Shown here: piece after piece, positions 20,854 through 30,664 of the stretch
How positions within the stretch are numbered: position 1 is the first letter of the stretch
How the letters are laid out: the number at the start of each line of letters is the position of its first letter
Origin: GCA-003244245 sp963823755
Lineage (GTDB): Bacteria > Actinomycetota > Actinomycetes > Mycobacteriales > Pseudonocardiaceae
DNA: 64,000 bases
NCBI GenBank assembly: GCA_963823755.1
Contig: CAWGMP010000005.1
Coordinates: 434,001 to 498,000 of the forward strand
Reading direction: 5' to 3'
Notes under the pieces: generated by a model
Told to the model about the DNA's origin: nothing
The model's input: only the letters and a program-made list of their open reading frames with translations
Database searches by the model: none
Position numbers and translations under genes: made by a program

Positions 20854-21134
20854 CCCCGCCGCACAACCAGGCCAACCGAACACCCCAGTACCCGCAGCGC
20901 GAGGCCGACGACCGGCAAACCTACGGCAACGACCACTGTTGCGGGCGCCTTCGCAGGTTTGGCCACATTGTCGCTGGTGTCCCGTATCAGCTCGGTGACG
21001 ACCGGTCCGGATTCGATGATGCTGACGTCGAGATCGAGCTCCGGGTCCACTGCCGTAGCTCCTGCCGATCACGGCGAGGATCCGGCTTATCCCGGTCCTT
21101 GCTCCTGGTTGCGGTGGCGGTAACGTCGCGCGTC

Positions 21135-22739
21135 GTGGCTGACGTGTCGAGATCGGTACCGGAGATGGTTGACGAGTTCACCAAGTTACTCGAGCGGCAG
21201 GACGGCGCCGAGGTGCGGCTGAGGCAGGCGCGTGATGATCAGCCGTTGGCGTGGGCCCTGGTGATGGCGGCATTGTCCTGGGACCAGGTGGACCGGCGGG
21301 GGTGGCGCGCACCCGCGGTGTTGTGTGCGCAGGCGCGCCGGCTGATGGCCGGCTGGGGACTCCCCACTGAGTCGGTGGACGACGCGGAGGGGGTGGGCGC
21401 GGCCCTGGAGTGGGCGGCGCAGGACCCGGCGCTGGTGGAGTGCGACGGCCAGGGCCATTACCGGCCGGTGTGTGGGGTGGTGTTCCCTGCCGGTTCACGG
21501 CTTTGGCAGGACCACCACGGCGCGGCGGTGGCCTCCGGTGTGCTCACCCCGCTGGAGCTGGTGGGCAAGGGTGATGCTGACCGCGATGCGAGCCCGGCCG
21601 ATCTCGAGGCCGCTGAGGTGTCGTATCGGCTCGCCGTGGACGGCGACGACCCGGACGCGGCGGCGTTGGCGTCGCTGCGGCTGGCCGAGCTGGCCGAGTG
21701 GCGCGAGCAGCCAGCGCAGGCGGCCCGCCGGTACGCCGACGTCGCGGCCCTGCGGCATCCGGTTGCGTCGCCGCCCGCGGTGCTGTGGCTGGCCCGCAAA
21801 GCCGCCCAGGACGATGACCGGGCTGCAGCGCGTGCCCTGGCCCACGAGGTCGTCAGTAGCGGCCCCGGACCGGTACTGCCGGAGGCATGGGGCCTGCTGG
21901 GCAGCCTCGCCTGGCTCGACGACGACAAAGACGAAGCCGTGGCCGCCATGCGGCGGGCGGTGGACACGTCCGGAAAGTGGCACTGGTCCTACAGCCGGCA
22001 CCTGGCCGAGATGCTCGCCGCCAGCGGCGACCTGACGGGCGCAGCCAAGATATACCGCGAGTTGCTAGACCAGTCACTACTCCCAGGCACCGACGCCGGG
22101 CGCTACGTCCAGCTCATGACGACAGCTAACCGTCTTGACGAGGCAGTGGCCGTCCTTGAGCAGTACGCCACTGACGACGGGCCCTTCACCGGGGATCTGC
22201 TACTAGCCCTGGCGTCCGCCCACATAGCTCGCGAGGACCTCGACGCTACTCGGCAGGTACTGGCCCGCGTTCGCGCCCACTGGAGCGCGGTACTGCCGCA
22301 GGTGTCGGTACGAGCCGATGTGATGGAGGCGTCAGTGGCCGCCGCCGACGGCGACGACGAACGCGCCGCCCAGCTGTTCCAGTCGTTGACCGACACTGAC
22401 AACGCCGAGCGTCGCGACCTAGCCCGCCCGCTGCTCATCGCCGCCGGAGAGCAGTTCGCCGCAGACAGGAAGCTCTGCCTGATCCCCGGCGTACGACCAT
22501 TGCTGGAATACCTGTCCGAGGCCGCAGCGCCTGACACCGCAACATGGGCCGCCACCAGTCTGGCACACCTGGCCACCGCGCAAGGCCGTCTTGACGACGC
22601 CGAAGCCGCCGTCCGCCTCGCGGCCCGCCACCTAGACCCCGATGAGGTAACCATTCTGCGTGCGCTGCTACTGCAACGTGCCGGCCGCGACCGCGAGGCA
22701 CTCGCCTACCTCATCGACGCCTGGAGGAAGCGGGGCTGA
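21135..22739 (+). CDS. Tetratricopeptide-repeat protein
   Basis: The protein has 534 residues from GTG 21135 and is almost entirely alpha-helical with TPR-type pairs (AEVSYRLAVDGDDPDAAALA, DLTGAAKIYRELLDQSLL, GRLDDAEAAVRLAARHL). It has no signal peptide or membrane segment, so it is probably cytoplasmic and mediates protein contacts. The long open frame before 21135 overlaps rho in another frame and is a shadow. It lies 281 bases after rho; a shared function is possible but unproven. Confidence 0.7.
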   Translation: MADVSRSVPEMVDEFTKLLERQDGAEVRLRQARDDQPLAWALVMAALSWDQVDRRGWRAPAVLCAQARRLMAGWGLPTESVDDAEGVGAALEWAAQDPALVECDGQGHYRPVCGVVFPAGSRLWQDHHGAAVASGVLTPLELVGKGDADRDASPADLEAAEVSYRLAVDGDDPDAAALASLRLAELAEWREQPAQAARRYADVAALRHPVASPPAVLWLARKAAQDDDRAAARALAHEVVSSGPGPVLPEAWGLLGSLAWLDDDKDEAVAAMRRAVDTSGKWHWSYSRHLAEMLAASGDLTGAAKIYRELLDQSLLPGTDAGRYVQLMTTANRLDEAVAVLEQYATDDGPFTGDLLLALASAHIAREDLDATRQVLARVRAHWSAVLPQVSVRADVMEASVAAADGDDERAAQLFQSLTDTDNAERRDLARPLLIAAGEQFAADRKLCLIPGVRPLLEYLSEAAAPDTATWAATSLAHLATAQGRLDDAEAAVRLAARHLDPDEVTILRALLLQRAGRDREALAYLIDAWRKRG

Positions 22740-22913
22740 ACAACGCCGAGCCGGCCCGCACGGGTTCATCGACTGCGAACCACCGGGGAGGATCCCCACC
22801 AAAATCAAACTCACCGACCAGCAGAAAGAATCGATTTCCCTCAGTCGACACGAGGCGACTGAAATTACACCATCGAACCACAAATTGCACAAGTTAATTC
22901 ATTCCGGCTCCTA

Positions 22914-23104
22914 AATCTCGTTGTCGCGCAGGCAACGCAAGGCGTCAGGGTCGTCTCGCCAGCCGCTGGCCAACGCCTGCACCGGCGGCTCGCCGGATGG
23001 CCTCGTTGCGGTCGGTGGTGGCGCGCTCACGCAGCCAGGACACGTGTCAGGATCGTCTCGCCAGTCGGCGGCCAGCGCCTGCACCGCTGCTCGCTGGACA
23101 GTCC
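22914..23104 (-). pseudogene. Remnant of a HEAT-repeat protein C-terminus
   Basis: On the minus strand two repeat units remain: VQRAAVQALAADWRDDPDT, then WLRERATTDRNEAIRRAA, then VQALASGWRDDPDALRCLR, ending in a stop. The frame must change twice to read them (one base missing near 23041, one extra near 22982). The repeat type is that of HEAT proteins often fused to NACHT NTPases in actinobacteria. Only the end survives, so the function is lost. Confidence 0.6.
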
Positions 23105-23394
23105 CGTCGGGACTGAGGGTGGTTGGAGCTGAAGTAGCTCATGGAATTTGTGCTGTCGGCCAATAGAACGGCGGCACCGATGCGCGCAGCCAGCGAGGCG
23201 ACCGATTCTCGGCACGCGGCCAGCGGCATCGACGGAATACCGGCCAGGATCAGGCTGAATCAGCCACCACGGTGACGGTGACGTCGGGGTCCACGGTGCG
23301 CAGTGTCAACCGCGTGGCCTTCGCTACCTTCGCACCGATGCGCCGGGGTTGCTCCCTGGCGCATCGGTGCGGGGAACCGGTGAGGAGAGGGTTT

Positions 23395-24611
23395 TTGATA
23401 GACGTTGAGCAACCGCGGACTATCGGCCAGCGCCTTGGTGAGATCCGACACTGGTGTGGTAAGTCGCTACGGGTGGTCGCGGAGCTGGCCGGGATTTCCG
23501 AGTCCTATTTGTCGCGCTTGGAGCGGGGTGAACGCCAGGTCGATAGCCGCTCCTGCTGGAGGCGCTTGCCGCGGCGTTGGAAGTCGCGCCCGCCGAGCTG
23601 ACCAGGGTGCACGGGCTGACCTCGGCCAAAGGCATGGGCGAAGTACATGCCGCGGTCGTGGCGCTGCGGGTCGCGCTGGCCGACAACACACTCGATGACC
23701 CGACCGACGATGCGGCGCGGTCGTGGCCCGACCTGGCTGTGACGCTGCATCGAGTGAACTCCGAGCTACGCCCTGCGGCGGACTACGCGGGGATGGGCCT
23801 GGTGCTGCCAGGTCTGATCACGGACCTGCATGTGGTTGCGGCTGACGACCCGAGCCATTGAGTGACGCGCTGGATGGCCTGCTGGACGTGTACACCGCGA
23901 CCACCTTCATCGCGAAGCATCTCGGTGAGCCGGACCTTGCGGCCCTGGCGGCGATGCACGCCCGCGCGGTGGCCGCCGAGCTGAGCGCGCCTGCGCGTAT
24001 CGCGCTGGCCGAGTTGCTGCGTGCGCATGCTGTGTCCAGCCCGGCTCGGGAACGCAGTATGGCGCTTGCGGCTCGGGCGGCCGATCGGGTGGCGCCCTGG
24101 GTAGGTAGTGATCCCGGCGCTGCGGAGATGTACGGGATGTTGCACTTGACGTGCGCCTTAACGCTGCTGCGCTGCGGCGGCCGGTTGAGTCGGCCGAGCA
24201 TCAGGCTGAGGCTGCCGACGTGGCCGTGCGAGTCGGCGCCGGTACCAACCTCGGTCACCAGGGTTTCGGCCTGGCCAACTACGGGTTCTGGCGGGTCCAT
24301 CTGGCCGTCGAGCGCGATGAGGCGGCAGGGTCTGGGAGCTGGCCCGTAGCATCGACCCCACGGGCGTGGCCGGAGCGTCGCGGCGCGCGGGCTACTACAG
24401 CGATCTGGGCCGGGGACTGGCGACCGAGCAAACATACCGGCAAGAGGCCGTGGCAGCGCTGCGCACCGCCGAGCGACTCGCGCCGCAACGGGTCCGGGCC
24501 AACCCCTTCGTTAGAGATATCGTCACCGACCTCATGCGCCGCGCGCGACGGGATGCGATCGGCCGGGAGCTGCGTGGCATGGCCTACCGGATGGGTCTGA
24601 CCGCGAGCTAA
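23395..24611 (+). pseudogene. XRE-family regulator, multiple frameshifts
   Basis: The start is TTG 23395 with GAGGAGAGG upstream. The N-terminal helix-turn-helix is intact (IGQRLGEIRHWCGKSLRVVAE, GISESYLSRLERGERQ). The frame then breaks near 23555. It continues as LTRVHGLTSAKG, breaks near 23857, 24165 and 24325, and ends with the family C-terminus (VRANPFVRDIVTDLMRRA). The original product was about 400 residues, like the regulator at 56660. Four independent breaks make this a pseudogene rather than a sequencing slip. Confidence 0.75.
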
Positions 24612-24662
24612 CCAACTGATCTTGCCTGCGAGGCAGGATCACAACGGTATTCGCGCTCACCG

Positions 24663-24941
24663 TTGTCAACCGTGACCAACGGCACCCCTGACGTATCAAC
24701 GACACAGCCAGCCAAGAACCGCACGGTGATCGACGTACCCGAGACGCTGCACTCGCAGCGTGAGCGTGGCCAGATTCAGGTCCTGGGCCGCCGTACCGAC
24801 GACCGCAGTGATCGCACGCTGCTGGTGATCCACGAGGCAGATGGTTCGTGGGCGATCCACGGCCTGGGCGCACCCGGAGTGCGACTGTCCAAGGCCGAGA
24901 GGATCGCCTTGGCCGAGGCGATCCTGGGGCATGCCCGGTAA
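24663..24941 (+). CDS. Small hypothetical protein
   Basis: The product has 92 residues from a TTG start. The C-terminal half looks coding (LLVIHEADGSWAIHGLGAPG, LSKAERIALAEAILGHAR), with conserved-looking aromatic and glycine positions. It is not recognised. It lies just after the broken XRE regulator on the same strand and is typical of small genes in such cassettes. Confidence 0.5.
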   Translation: MSTVTNGTPDVSTTQPAKNRTVIDVPETLHSQRERGQIQVLGRRTDDRSDRTLLVIHEADGSWAIHGLGAPGVRLSKAERIALAEAILGHAR

Positions 24942-24951
24942 GCTGGTCCGT

Positions 24952-25036
24952 GCGCCGTCAGCGGGACTGCGCCGTCAGCGGGACTGCGCCGTCAGCGGGA
25001 CTGCGCCGTCAGCGGGACTGCGCCGTCAGCGGGACT
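24952..25036. repeat. Five perfect tandem copies of a 17-bp unit
   Basis: The unit GCGCCGTCAGCGGGACT occurs five times without change or spacer. It lies between genes. With no spacers it is a minisatellite, not a CRISPR array. Confidence 0.9.
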
Positions 25037-25109
25037 GAGGCAGGCACCGGCGTGGCGCCGCGTGCAGACCGGTTCCGAGGGCGCATCAGCATCGGTCGAT
25101 TCGGATCGT

Positions 25110-25271
25110 GGATGCCCGGACCAGCATGGAGCACCTGGTCACCGATGAGTCTGTGGTGGCGCATCGCCGTGCGGGCCGGTATTTGCGGTGTGTGGTGTGC
25201 AGGTGCTGGCGGCGAGCTTGACCGCGCCGCAACGCTCACGGTGCCCGGCGTGCACGCGGGGTGTCCGGTGA
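25110..25271 (+). pseudogene. Remnant of a small conserved actinobacterial gene
   Basis: One frame gives VCGVQVLAASLTAPQRSRCP followed by a Cys-containing end and TGA at 25269-25271. The preceding residues (HRRAGRYL) lie in another frame. The pattern of a GRY motif, a VLAASLT segment and paired Cys suggests a small zinc-binding-like protein family of unknown role. The evidence is thin. Confidence 0.35.
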
Positions 25272-25672
25272 CCGACGACGCCGACGGGTCCCGCCCGAAG
25301 GGGCAGCAAGACCCAGCAGGGCCAGCGCAGGACGTACCCATCGGACGAATGGCTCAGCGGCCGTCACAGACGAACTGGCGGCCATCACGAACCAGCACGA
25401 ACTACCCGCATGGTTGGGCACTGCTCAGACAGCACACAGCGAAGACCCTCACAGGGCTACTACCTGGGAGGATGACTCCCGGTGCCTGGCCTTGGTTTAT
25501 TCGGGCCAGGGTTGAAGTAGCGATGTGATGGTGGAGGTACTCGCCGCCTACTCGCACACCCGCGTAGGCGTCTGAGCTGTACGAACACGTGGATCGGCGA
25601 GTGAGCCTGCTTACCATCCTGCGGCTTCGCCTCACGGGGCGCCAGAGTGGTACCATCTTCTAGTACGAGGGA

Positions 25673-25945
25673 GTGATGATGATGGCAATGTCAGCAAGCG
25701 AGGCCCGTAAGCGCCTGTTCCCGCTCATCGAGCAGGTCAACGATGACCAGGAGCCAGTAGAGATCGTTTCGAAGACGGGCACGGCATACCTGGTGTCCGC
25801 CGACCAGTGGCGCTCGCTCATGGAGACAGCCCACCTACTCCGGTCCCCGGTCAACGCGGAGCGCCTGCTGCGCAGCATCGCCGACGCCGAAGCCGGTCGC
25901 ATCGAGGTGCAGGAGTTGCTCGACCCGCAGCACGACGTCGCGTGA
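25673..25945 (+). CDS. yefM: Antitoxin of the Phd/YefM family
   Basis: The product has up to 90 residues. The N-terminal DNA-binding fold is typical (SASEARKRLFPLIEQVNDDQ, VEIVSKTGTAYLVSADQW) and the acidic C-terminus is the toxin-binding part. GTG/ATG codons are stacked at 25673-25690; the CGAGGGA before them is the ribosome binding site, and the ATG before SASEAR is also possible. It overlaps the toxin start by four bases. It should neutralise YoeB and repress the operon. Confidence 0.88.
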   Translation: MMMMAMSASEARKRLFPLIEQVNDDQEPVEIVSKTGTAYLVSADQWRSLMETAHLLRSPVNAERLLRSIADAEAGRIEVQELLDPQHDVA

Positions 25946-26193
25946 AGATCAGCTTCACCCGCGATGGGTGGGAGGACTACACCTCCTGGGCCAACGAACA
26001 GACGATCCTCAAGCGGATCAACCGCATGATCGAGGAAGCGGCGCGTGACCCCGCAACGGGCATCGGCAAGCCCGAGCGCTTATCACACAACTTGTCCGGC
26101 TACTGGTCTCGCCGCATCACCGACGAACACCGCCTCGTCTATCAACTCCGGGACGAAGAACTCGTCATCGTGCAAGCGCGATACCACTACTAA
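25942..26193 (+). CDS. yoeB: YoeB/Txe-family mRNA interferase toxin
   Basis: The product has 83 residues from GTG 25942, overlapping the yefM stop (GTGA). Family landmarks are WEDYTSWANEQTILKRIN, GIGKPERLSHNLSGYWSRRI and the C-terminal ARYHY, which carries the catalytic His. The Glu and Arg of the active site (GKPERL, WSRRI) are also present. It cleaves mRNA at the ribosome when free of antitoxin. The pair looks intact. Confidence 0.9.
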   Translation: MKISFTRDGWEDYTSWANEQTILKRINRMIEEAARDPATGIGKPERLSHNLSGYWSRRITDEHRLVYQLRDEELVIVQARYHY

Positions 26194-26220
26194 GGGTGTA
26201 CGTAGTCAAGTCGATCGATG

Positions 26221-27410
26221 CTGTGGGGTTCCAGAGGTCGGCCTGGGACTTTGACCTGGGTGATCAGTGGGCTAGGTCGGCAGGGCATGATCGTGAGCCG
26301 TGTCGTTACGTCTGCTTTATCTGATCTTCCTCCAGCTTGTGAACCTGGTGTTGTTGGTCGGCCGCTCGTCGGCGTCCAAGGACGTTGGGCTCCTGGTGTC
26401 ACGTCACGAAGTCGCCGTGCTGCGCAGAGCCAACCCGAAACCTCGCCTGGACTGGGCGGATCGAGCGATCTTCACCGCACTGGTCCAGAGGTTGCCGCCG
26501 ATACCGCGGAAGCATCGCCTGGTCACGCCGGGCACGGTCCTGCGCTGGCATCGTCGCCTGGTCACCACGAAATGGACGTATCCACATCGCCTCGGCCGTC
26601 CACCCCCTTGCGGACGCGGTGGCCGTGCTGACTAAGCGCCTAGCCACGGAGAATCCCAGCGGGGGACACCAACGAATCCAAGGCGAGCTGCTCACACTCG
26701 GCTACCGCGTCGGGGCGTCGACGATCCGCCGCGTCCTGCAGCGAGTGCGCATTTCTCCAGCGCCGATCCGTGATACCGAGACAACCTGGCGTCAGTCCTG
26801 CGCGCCCAGGCCTCGACCATGCTGGCGTGCGACTTCTTCCACGTGGACTGCGCGCTCACCCTCCAGCGGATCTCCGTATTCTTCGTGCTGGAGGTGCCCA
26901 ACAGGTCCGTGCACCTGCTGGGTACGACCACGAACCCCGACGGCCGATGGACCACCCAGCAGATCCGCAACCTGGCGATGGATCTCGGCGACCGCGTCAC
27001 CCAGTTCCGGTACCTCGTCTAAGACCGCGCCGGACAGTTCACCGCGTCGTTGGATGCTGTCCTGGCCGACACCGGGATCCCCGTGGTGCGGATTCCTCCT
27101 CGCTGCCCGCGTGCGAACTGCTTTGCCGAACGGTTCGTGCGCACCCTCAGGGCCGAACTCACCGATCGAATGTTGATCTTCAATCAGCGGCATCTGCGTG
27201 CGGTGCTCACGAAGTACGTTCAGCATTACCACGGTCGACGGCCACACCGGGCCCGCGAACGTCACCCACCACACCCGACGCATCCCGTAGCAGACCCCAG
27301 CTATGAACAAATCAAGCGACGTCCGGTTCTCGGCGGCTTGATCAATGACTACGAGCCAACGGCGTGAAGCTGCTGCTCAGCATAGGTGACCGACTTCTGG
27401 AACCCCACAG
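26221..27410. mobile_element. Degenerate insertion sequence with integrase-core transposase
   Basis: Terminal inverted repeats of 21 bp with one mismatch lie at 26221-26241 (CTGTGGGGTTCCAGAGG...) and 27390-27410. The element is 1190 bp with one plus-strand transposase gene, which is broken. No target duplication is visible. The right end cuts the abiEii gene after codon 27, and the rest of that gene is missing on the left side, so a deletion accompanied or followed insertion. Confidence 0.8.
26300..27367 (+). pseudogene. Integrase-core (DDE) transposase, broken
   Basis: Pieces in changing frames give the N-terminal ASKDVGLLVSRHEVAVLRRA, then GGHQRIQGELLTLGYRVGAS, then MLACDFFHVDCALTLQRISV with the first catalytic Asp, then TASLDAVLADTGIPVVRIPP and HYHGRRPHRAR. 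Breaks occur near 26630 and 26800, and a TAA replaces a sense codon at 27020-27022 in front of DRAGQFT. The element cannot move by itself. Confidence 0.8.
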
Positions 27411-27491
27411 GCTGACTCCGGTCTCGGTAGATTGTGCTAGCAGCCGGTTCTCCAATGCGGTGCGTAGTGCCTGCGCCGAGTGGTAGGTCAT
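27411..27491 (-). pseudogene. abiEii toxin, 27-codon remnant
   Basis: From ATG 27491 the frame reads MTYHSAQALRTALENRLLAQ followed by seven residues. It then runs into the terminal repeat of the insertion sequence. This matches the N-terminal helix of AbiEii nucleotidyltransferase toxins (ALR-ALE-RLL pattern). The start overlaps the abiEi stop as ATGA, the usual abiEi-abiEii coupling. The catalytic domain is gone. Confidence 0.65.
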
Positions 27492-28084
27492 GGTGTCTCC
27501 GCTTGTTGGATCGCGCGTTCGATGTAGAGCGCGGCGCGGGGGTCAAGGGCCTCGGCGCGGGATCGGAGGCGGCGATGGGTGACCAGGCCGGCGCGCCGCG
27601 CGTCGTCGATGGCGCGGGCGAGCTGGTCCTCATCGGGTGCATTCGCGGCGATGTCGATGATCGTTCGCAGTGGAGTGGTCACCCGGTATCCCGAGCGTTC
27701 GGAGACGTCATCGGCGGGAAGCTCGGCGTGGTGAAGTTCTATGGCGTCGTTGCGCATGGTGAATCCTGGTGGAACCGTCAGGTGGATATGCCGTGATTCG
27801 AACTCGCCGATGCCATGCACGCTCATGGCCGACTCGTGTGACACGACCCCTCGCCCTCGTGACCACAGAGTCCAGCGAGCGAGCTCGTCGTGTGCGCCTG
27901 GAGCCCACTCGACGAGGCGGAACAGGCCACGATCAATGCGCCACCAGTTGCCCGCCCCAACGTGGTGGGCTTGGGCCTGGTGGGAGTAGCCGAGCGACTT
28001 CGCCTGAGCGGCAGTGAAGTAGCCGCCTTGCCCGGCGGCGAGTTCGAAGAGCCTCCGACGGAGGTCACGTCGATCAACTGGCAC
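27488..28084 (-). CDS. abiEi: AbiEi-family type IV antitoxin
   Basis: The protein has 198 residues. The N-terminal winged helix (LFELAAGQGGYFTAAQAKSL, HHVGAGNWWRIDRGLFRL) and the middle domain (VSHESAMSVHGIGEF, HIHLTVPPGF, RTIIDIAA) are typical of AbiEi. In known systems it blocks AbiEii action without direct contact and represses its own promoter by binding inverted repeats. Here its toxin partner is truncated, leaving an orphan antitoxin. The frame is intact. Confidence 0.85.
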   Translation of the reverse strand: MPVDRRDLRRRLFELAAGQGGYFTAAQAKSLGYSHQAQAHHVGAGNWWRIDRGLFRLVEWAPGAHDELARWTLWSRGRGVVSHESAMSVHGIGEFESRHIHLTVPPGFTMRNDAIELHHAELPADDVSERSGYRVTTPLRTIIDIAANAPDEDQLARAIDDARRAGLVTHRRLRSRAEALDPRAALYIERAIQQAETP

Positions 28085-28098
28085 CGGCCATCCTACAG

Positions 28099-28114
28099 TA
28101 GAACTTTAGTTCTA
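28099..28114. promoter_or_regulatory. Probable AbiEi operator
   Basis: TAGAAC-TTTA-GTTCTA is a perfect inverted repeat 15 bases upstream of the abiEi start. AbiEi proteins are known to repress their own promoters through inverted repeats, so this is the likely binding site. Confidence 0.5.
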
Positions 28115-28141
28115 GACCCCATGTGGTCGATAGAAATCAAG

Positions 28142-28369
28142 TTATGATTGAGTATCAGCAGGCGCTGAGCTTGTGACGTACCGGTGAGCTGACAGTATGT
28201 CAAGATCGAGGCCGCCCGTGTGTGTGCGAGTGCGGACGCCGCGTTCCCGCAGGCGGTTCAGCACGGTGGTCGGATCGACGGCGAGGCGTTGGCCGACCCG
28301 CGCGAGTGACCATCCGGAGCCGAGTCGGGCTTGTGCGATGTGCTGTCCGACGGTGGGCAGTTCACACAC
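28142..28369 (-). CDS. Small helix-turn-helix protein, possibly a remnant
   Basis: The product has 75 residues with SLARVGQRLAVDPTTVLNRLRERGV, a resolvase-type or homeodomain-like helix-turn-helix. A related copy lies at 30209-30454. Such segments usually form the C-terminal part of slightly larger HTH proteins, so both may be truncated. Confidence 0.45.
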   Translation of the reverse strand: MCELPTVGQHIAQARLGSGWSLARVGQRLAVDPTTVLNRLRERGVRTRTHTGGLDLDILSAHRYVTSSAPADTQS

Positions 28370-29110
28370 CTGCTCGATCGAGGCGTTCGATGAGGCTGGG
28401 TTTGCGTGTGTGTGCTTGACGTAACGCAGTTATGTAGTGGGCGAACGTGTCATGACGGCCGTCGCGTTCGGCGAGTGCCTGGAGGTCGGTGAGTAGCGTG
28501 GCGGCGTCGTAGTACTCGGCCGGTTTCGGGTGGCGATCAGCGCGTCGACGCGTGACCACGCGGCGGTTTCCTCGTGCGCGAGTTCGTCCAGTTGTTGTTC
28601 GCGGGCCAGCGCTCGGGCCTTCCCTTGGTGCGCTTCCTCCTCCGCGCGCTGGGCCGCCAGCCGACGCCCACGGTCTGATCGCAGCCGTGCGGCGTCGTCG
28701 AGCAGATCGGCCACGGTCCGGTGGGGTTGGGGCGGGGATGTTCGGGGCGTTTTCGCCGCGGAAGCGGCGCAGCATCTCTATCCGTATCCGCGCAGCGTCA
28801 CCATGGACGACCCGCCGCAGAAGCCGGTCCTTCTCAACAACAACCGGTAGGCGTTTCACCCAGGCGGCGAGTTCGCCGGGATCGTCGGCGATCTGTTCGA
28901 GCGGCAGGCTTGTTTGGGCTGCGATCATGAGCCCCTCGATCGTCGCGTCATCGACAAGCGACGCCCAACCGCGCCCGCTGACCTGGTCGCCCTCGTCGAC
29001 ACCATCCCAGGTGAACTCGACACCGACCTGACCGTCCCGCTCGACCGGGCGGCAGCCCAGCCAACCGCGGACCGCGATAAACCGAACTGGCCGGTCCCGC
29101 CCGGCGAACT
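28365..29110 (-). pseudogene. Remnant of a SWIM zinc-finger-type protein, frameshifted
   Basis: Reading several frames in order gives RPVRFIAVRGWLGCR, EFTWDGVDEGDQVSGRGWAS, ELAAWVKRLPVVVEKDRLLR, TVADLLDDAARLRSDRGRRL and finally DLQALAERDGRHDTFAHYI with RKPSLIERLDRAGV. The final block is the C-terminus I associate with actinobacterial SWIM zinc-finger proteins. The EFTWDG block may belong to a separate small gene that preceded it. At least two frame changes are needed (near 28545 and 28725). Confidence 0.5.
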
Positions 29111-29361
29111 CGATGAAGCCCGTTCAACGAGTTCGCCGGCATCGCGGGCCCACCCGCCCATCTCCACGATCCGCCACCGACCGATCAGGCACCACTGCCC
29201 TTGGAACACCTCTTGCCCCGAGGCGTCAGGGTAGCCACCTCGGGGAGGATCGGTTCGAAGTGCGCCGGCTCCTGAGAGGTGCACCGGCACCCCAGTCTTT
29301 CAAGATCGGGAGCGCCTTGTGTGTCATCAGCCCGGATGCCGCGTTTCCGCGCCGGTTGGAC

Positions 29362-30151
29362 TCATCGGAGGTGTTTCGGTAATTCAGGCACTCCTGGAGG
29401 AAACCACAGGTCACCAGCTGGATCAGTCTGGTTGCCTCCTCGGTCCAGTTTCCAGGTTCTTATCGCATCGCTGAACACGCGGTCATACTTCGCTCTCATC
29501 AGCCACTGGATCGTGTTGTCGTCAAGTTCGTTCGGGGTATGTAGGGCGAGGTCGAGATCCTCGACGCGCGCCGGCTGATTCTGCTTTGCCCATGCCGTGA
29601 CCGCTGCCTCCTACCAGGGGTTTCCGAACCAATCCGGGGCATAATTGCCGCCACAGATCGCGTAGTACCTCATGGCTGCGGCTTCGTCGCCGCCGAACAT
29701 TCGGCCAGCCAGATCTAAGGGCAGCCACGCGCCCTCATTGAGATGCCACACCAGCTTGCTCCAGGCGCCCGCGAACAAGTTGCCGCACGTGAATGTATTT
29801 GCCCCAATCGTTACTGGCCGCTTCTTATCGCGCAGCAGGTCGCGGACAGCCATGACATCGATGAGTTGAATGTACGTGCGGTCTGATCTGGCGCCAAGTC
29901 GCCACGTTAAGTCTGGCCATGTCTCGGTCTCGGATCCCATCGCGGGCATACGATCCACGCCGTGCGCTCGGCACGAACCCGCCACTGTGGATGTCCTCGA
30001 GAACGGTATTTCGCGAACACGAGACGACATAACCGGTGGTCGCCAGGGCGCATACCTCGTCATGATCACGGTCAGGGTCGACGCCGAACGAGCCTCTCAG
30101 GGCGCCGTCGATCGTCTCGATCAGGCTCCGAGGATCGTCCTCGAGTGACAT
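29362..30151 (-). pseudogene. Hypothetical protein, frameshift and nonsense mutation
   Basis: The start is ATG 30151 with AAGGAG six bases upstream. The first frame gives SLEDDPRSLIETIDGALRG and NTVLEDIHSGGFVPSARRG. It shifts near 29900 into DVMAVRDLLRDKKRPVTIGA and WSKLVWHLNEGAWLPLDLAG. A TAG follows FGNPW near 29610, after which EAAVTAWAKQNQPARVEDLD and the C-terminus FPPGVPELPKHLR continue in frame to TGA at 29362. The original product was about 260 residues. The family is not recognised. Confidence 0.6.
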
Positions 30152-30208
30152 CAACAACTCCTTCCCGCCCGCAACATCGCTCGGTGATCTTGCCGCAGCC
30201 ATTGGAGG

Positions 30209-30454
30209 TTACCCTTCCTGCGAGCTGTACAAGACCCGCACAGGCGCGAAGGACAGTCCCCAGCTCACACTCGAGTATGGTGAGATGTCCGGATTGTTGG
30301 CGATCGACCTCATTCGGGCTCGTGGTCGACCGTGCGTGTCTCGTGTAAGGACACCATTTTCTCGTAGGCGATTCATCACGGTAGTGGGGTCGACGTCCAG
30401 GTGTTCGCCAACCTGCGCGAGTGACCAGCCGGAGCTGGTCTCGATGGCTTCCAC
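30209..30454 (-). CDS. Small helix-turn-helix protein, possibly a remnant
   Basis: This is a second copy of the helix-turn-helix at 28142-28369 (GWSLAQVGEHLDVDPTTVMN, RLRENGVLTRDTHGRPR). It is probably truncated. The two copies bracket the eroded genes between them, which suggests duplication or related insertions. Confidence 0.4.
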   Translation of the reverse strand: MEAIETSSGWSLAQVGEHLDVDPTTVMNRLRENGVLTRDTHGRPRARMRSIANNPDISPYSSVSWGLSFAPVRVLYSSQEG

Positions 30455-30664
30455 CTGGTCTTTGTGTTGTAATAAGCTCCTCGAACCTCTACTGATGAAC
30501 GCCCAGGCTGCCGACCTGGGCGTTCATGCTTTTCCGGTGTTACGAAAGCCCGCAATCCGGATCCCGCTCGCGCCTGAGCTGTCCGGCGTACGGGGCAACC
30601 TCAGGCAGACCTGCCCGGGGTCTTCGGTCTGGACGCCAGTCCGACCACCGGTCAGACTGGCGGT

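Noticed and set aside
20157..21134. Upstream extension of the TPR gene over rho
   Set aside because: It lies in another frame of rho and is Arg/His/Pro-rich; the real TPR start is GTG 21135.
24952..25036. Short array of identical repeats considered as CRISPR
   Set aside because: The 17-bp units are directly adjacent without spacers and no cas genes are present.
26221..27410. Target-site duplication for the degenerate insertion sequence
   Set aside because: The bases outside the two inverted repeats do not match, so none is claimed; a deletion next to the element is likely.
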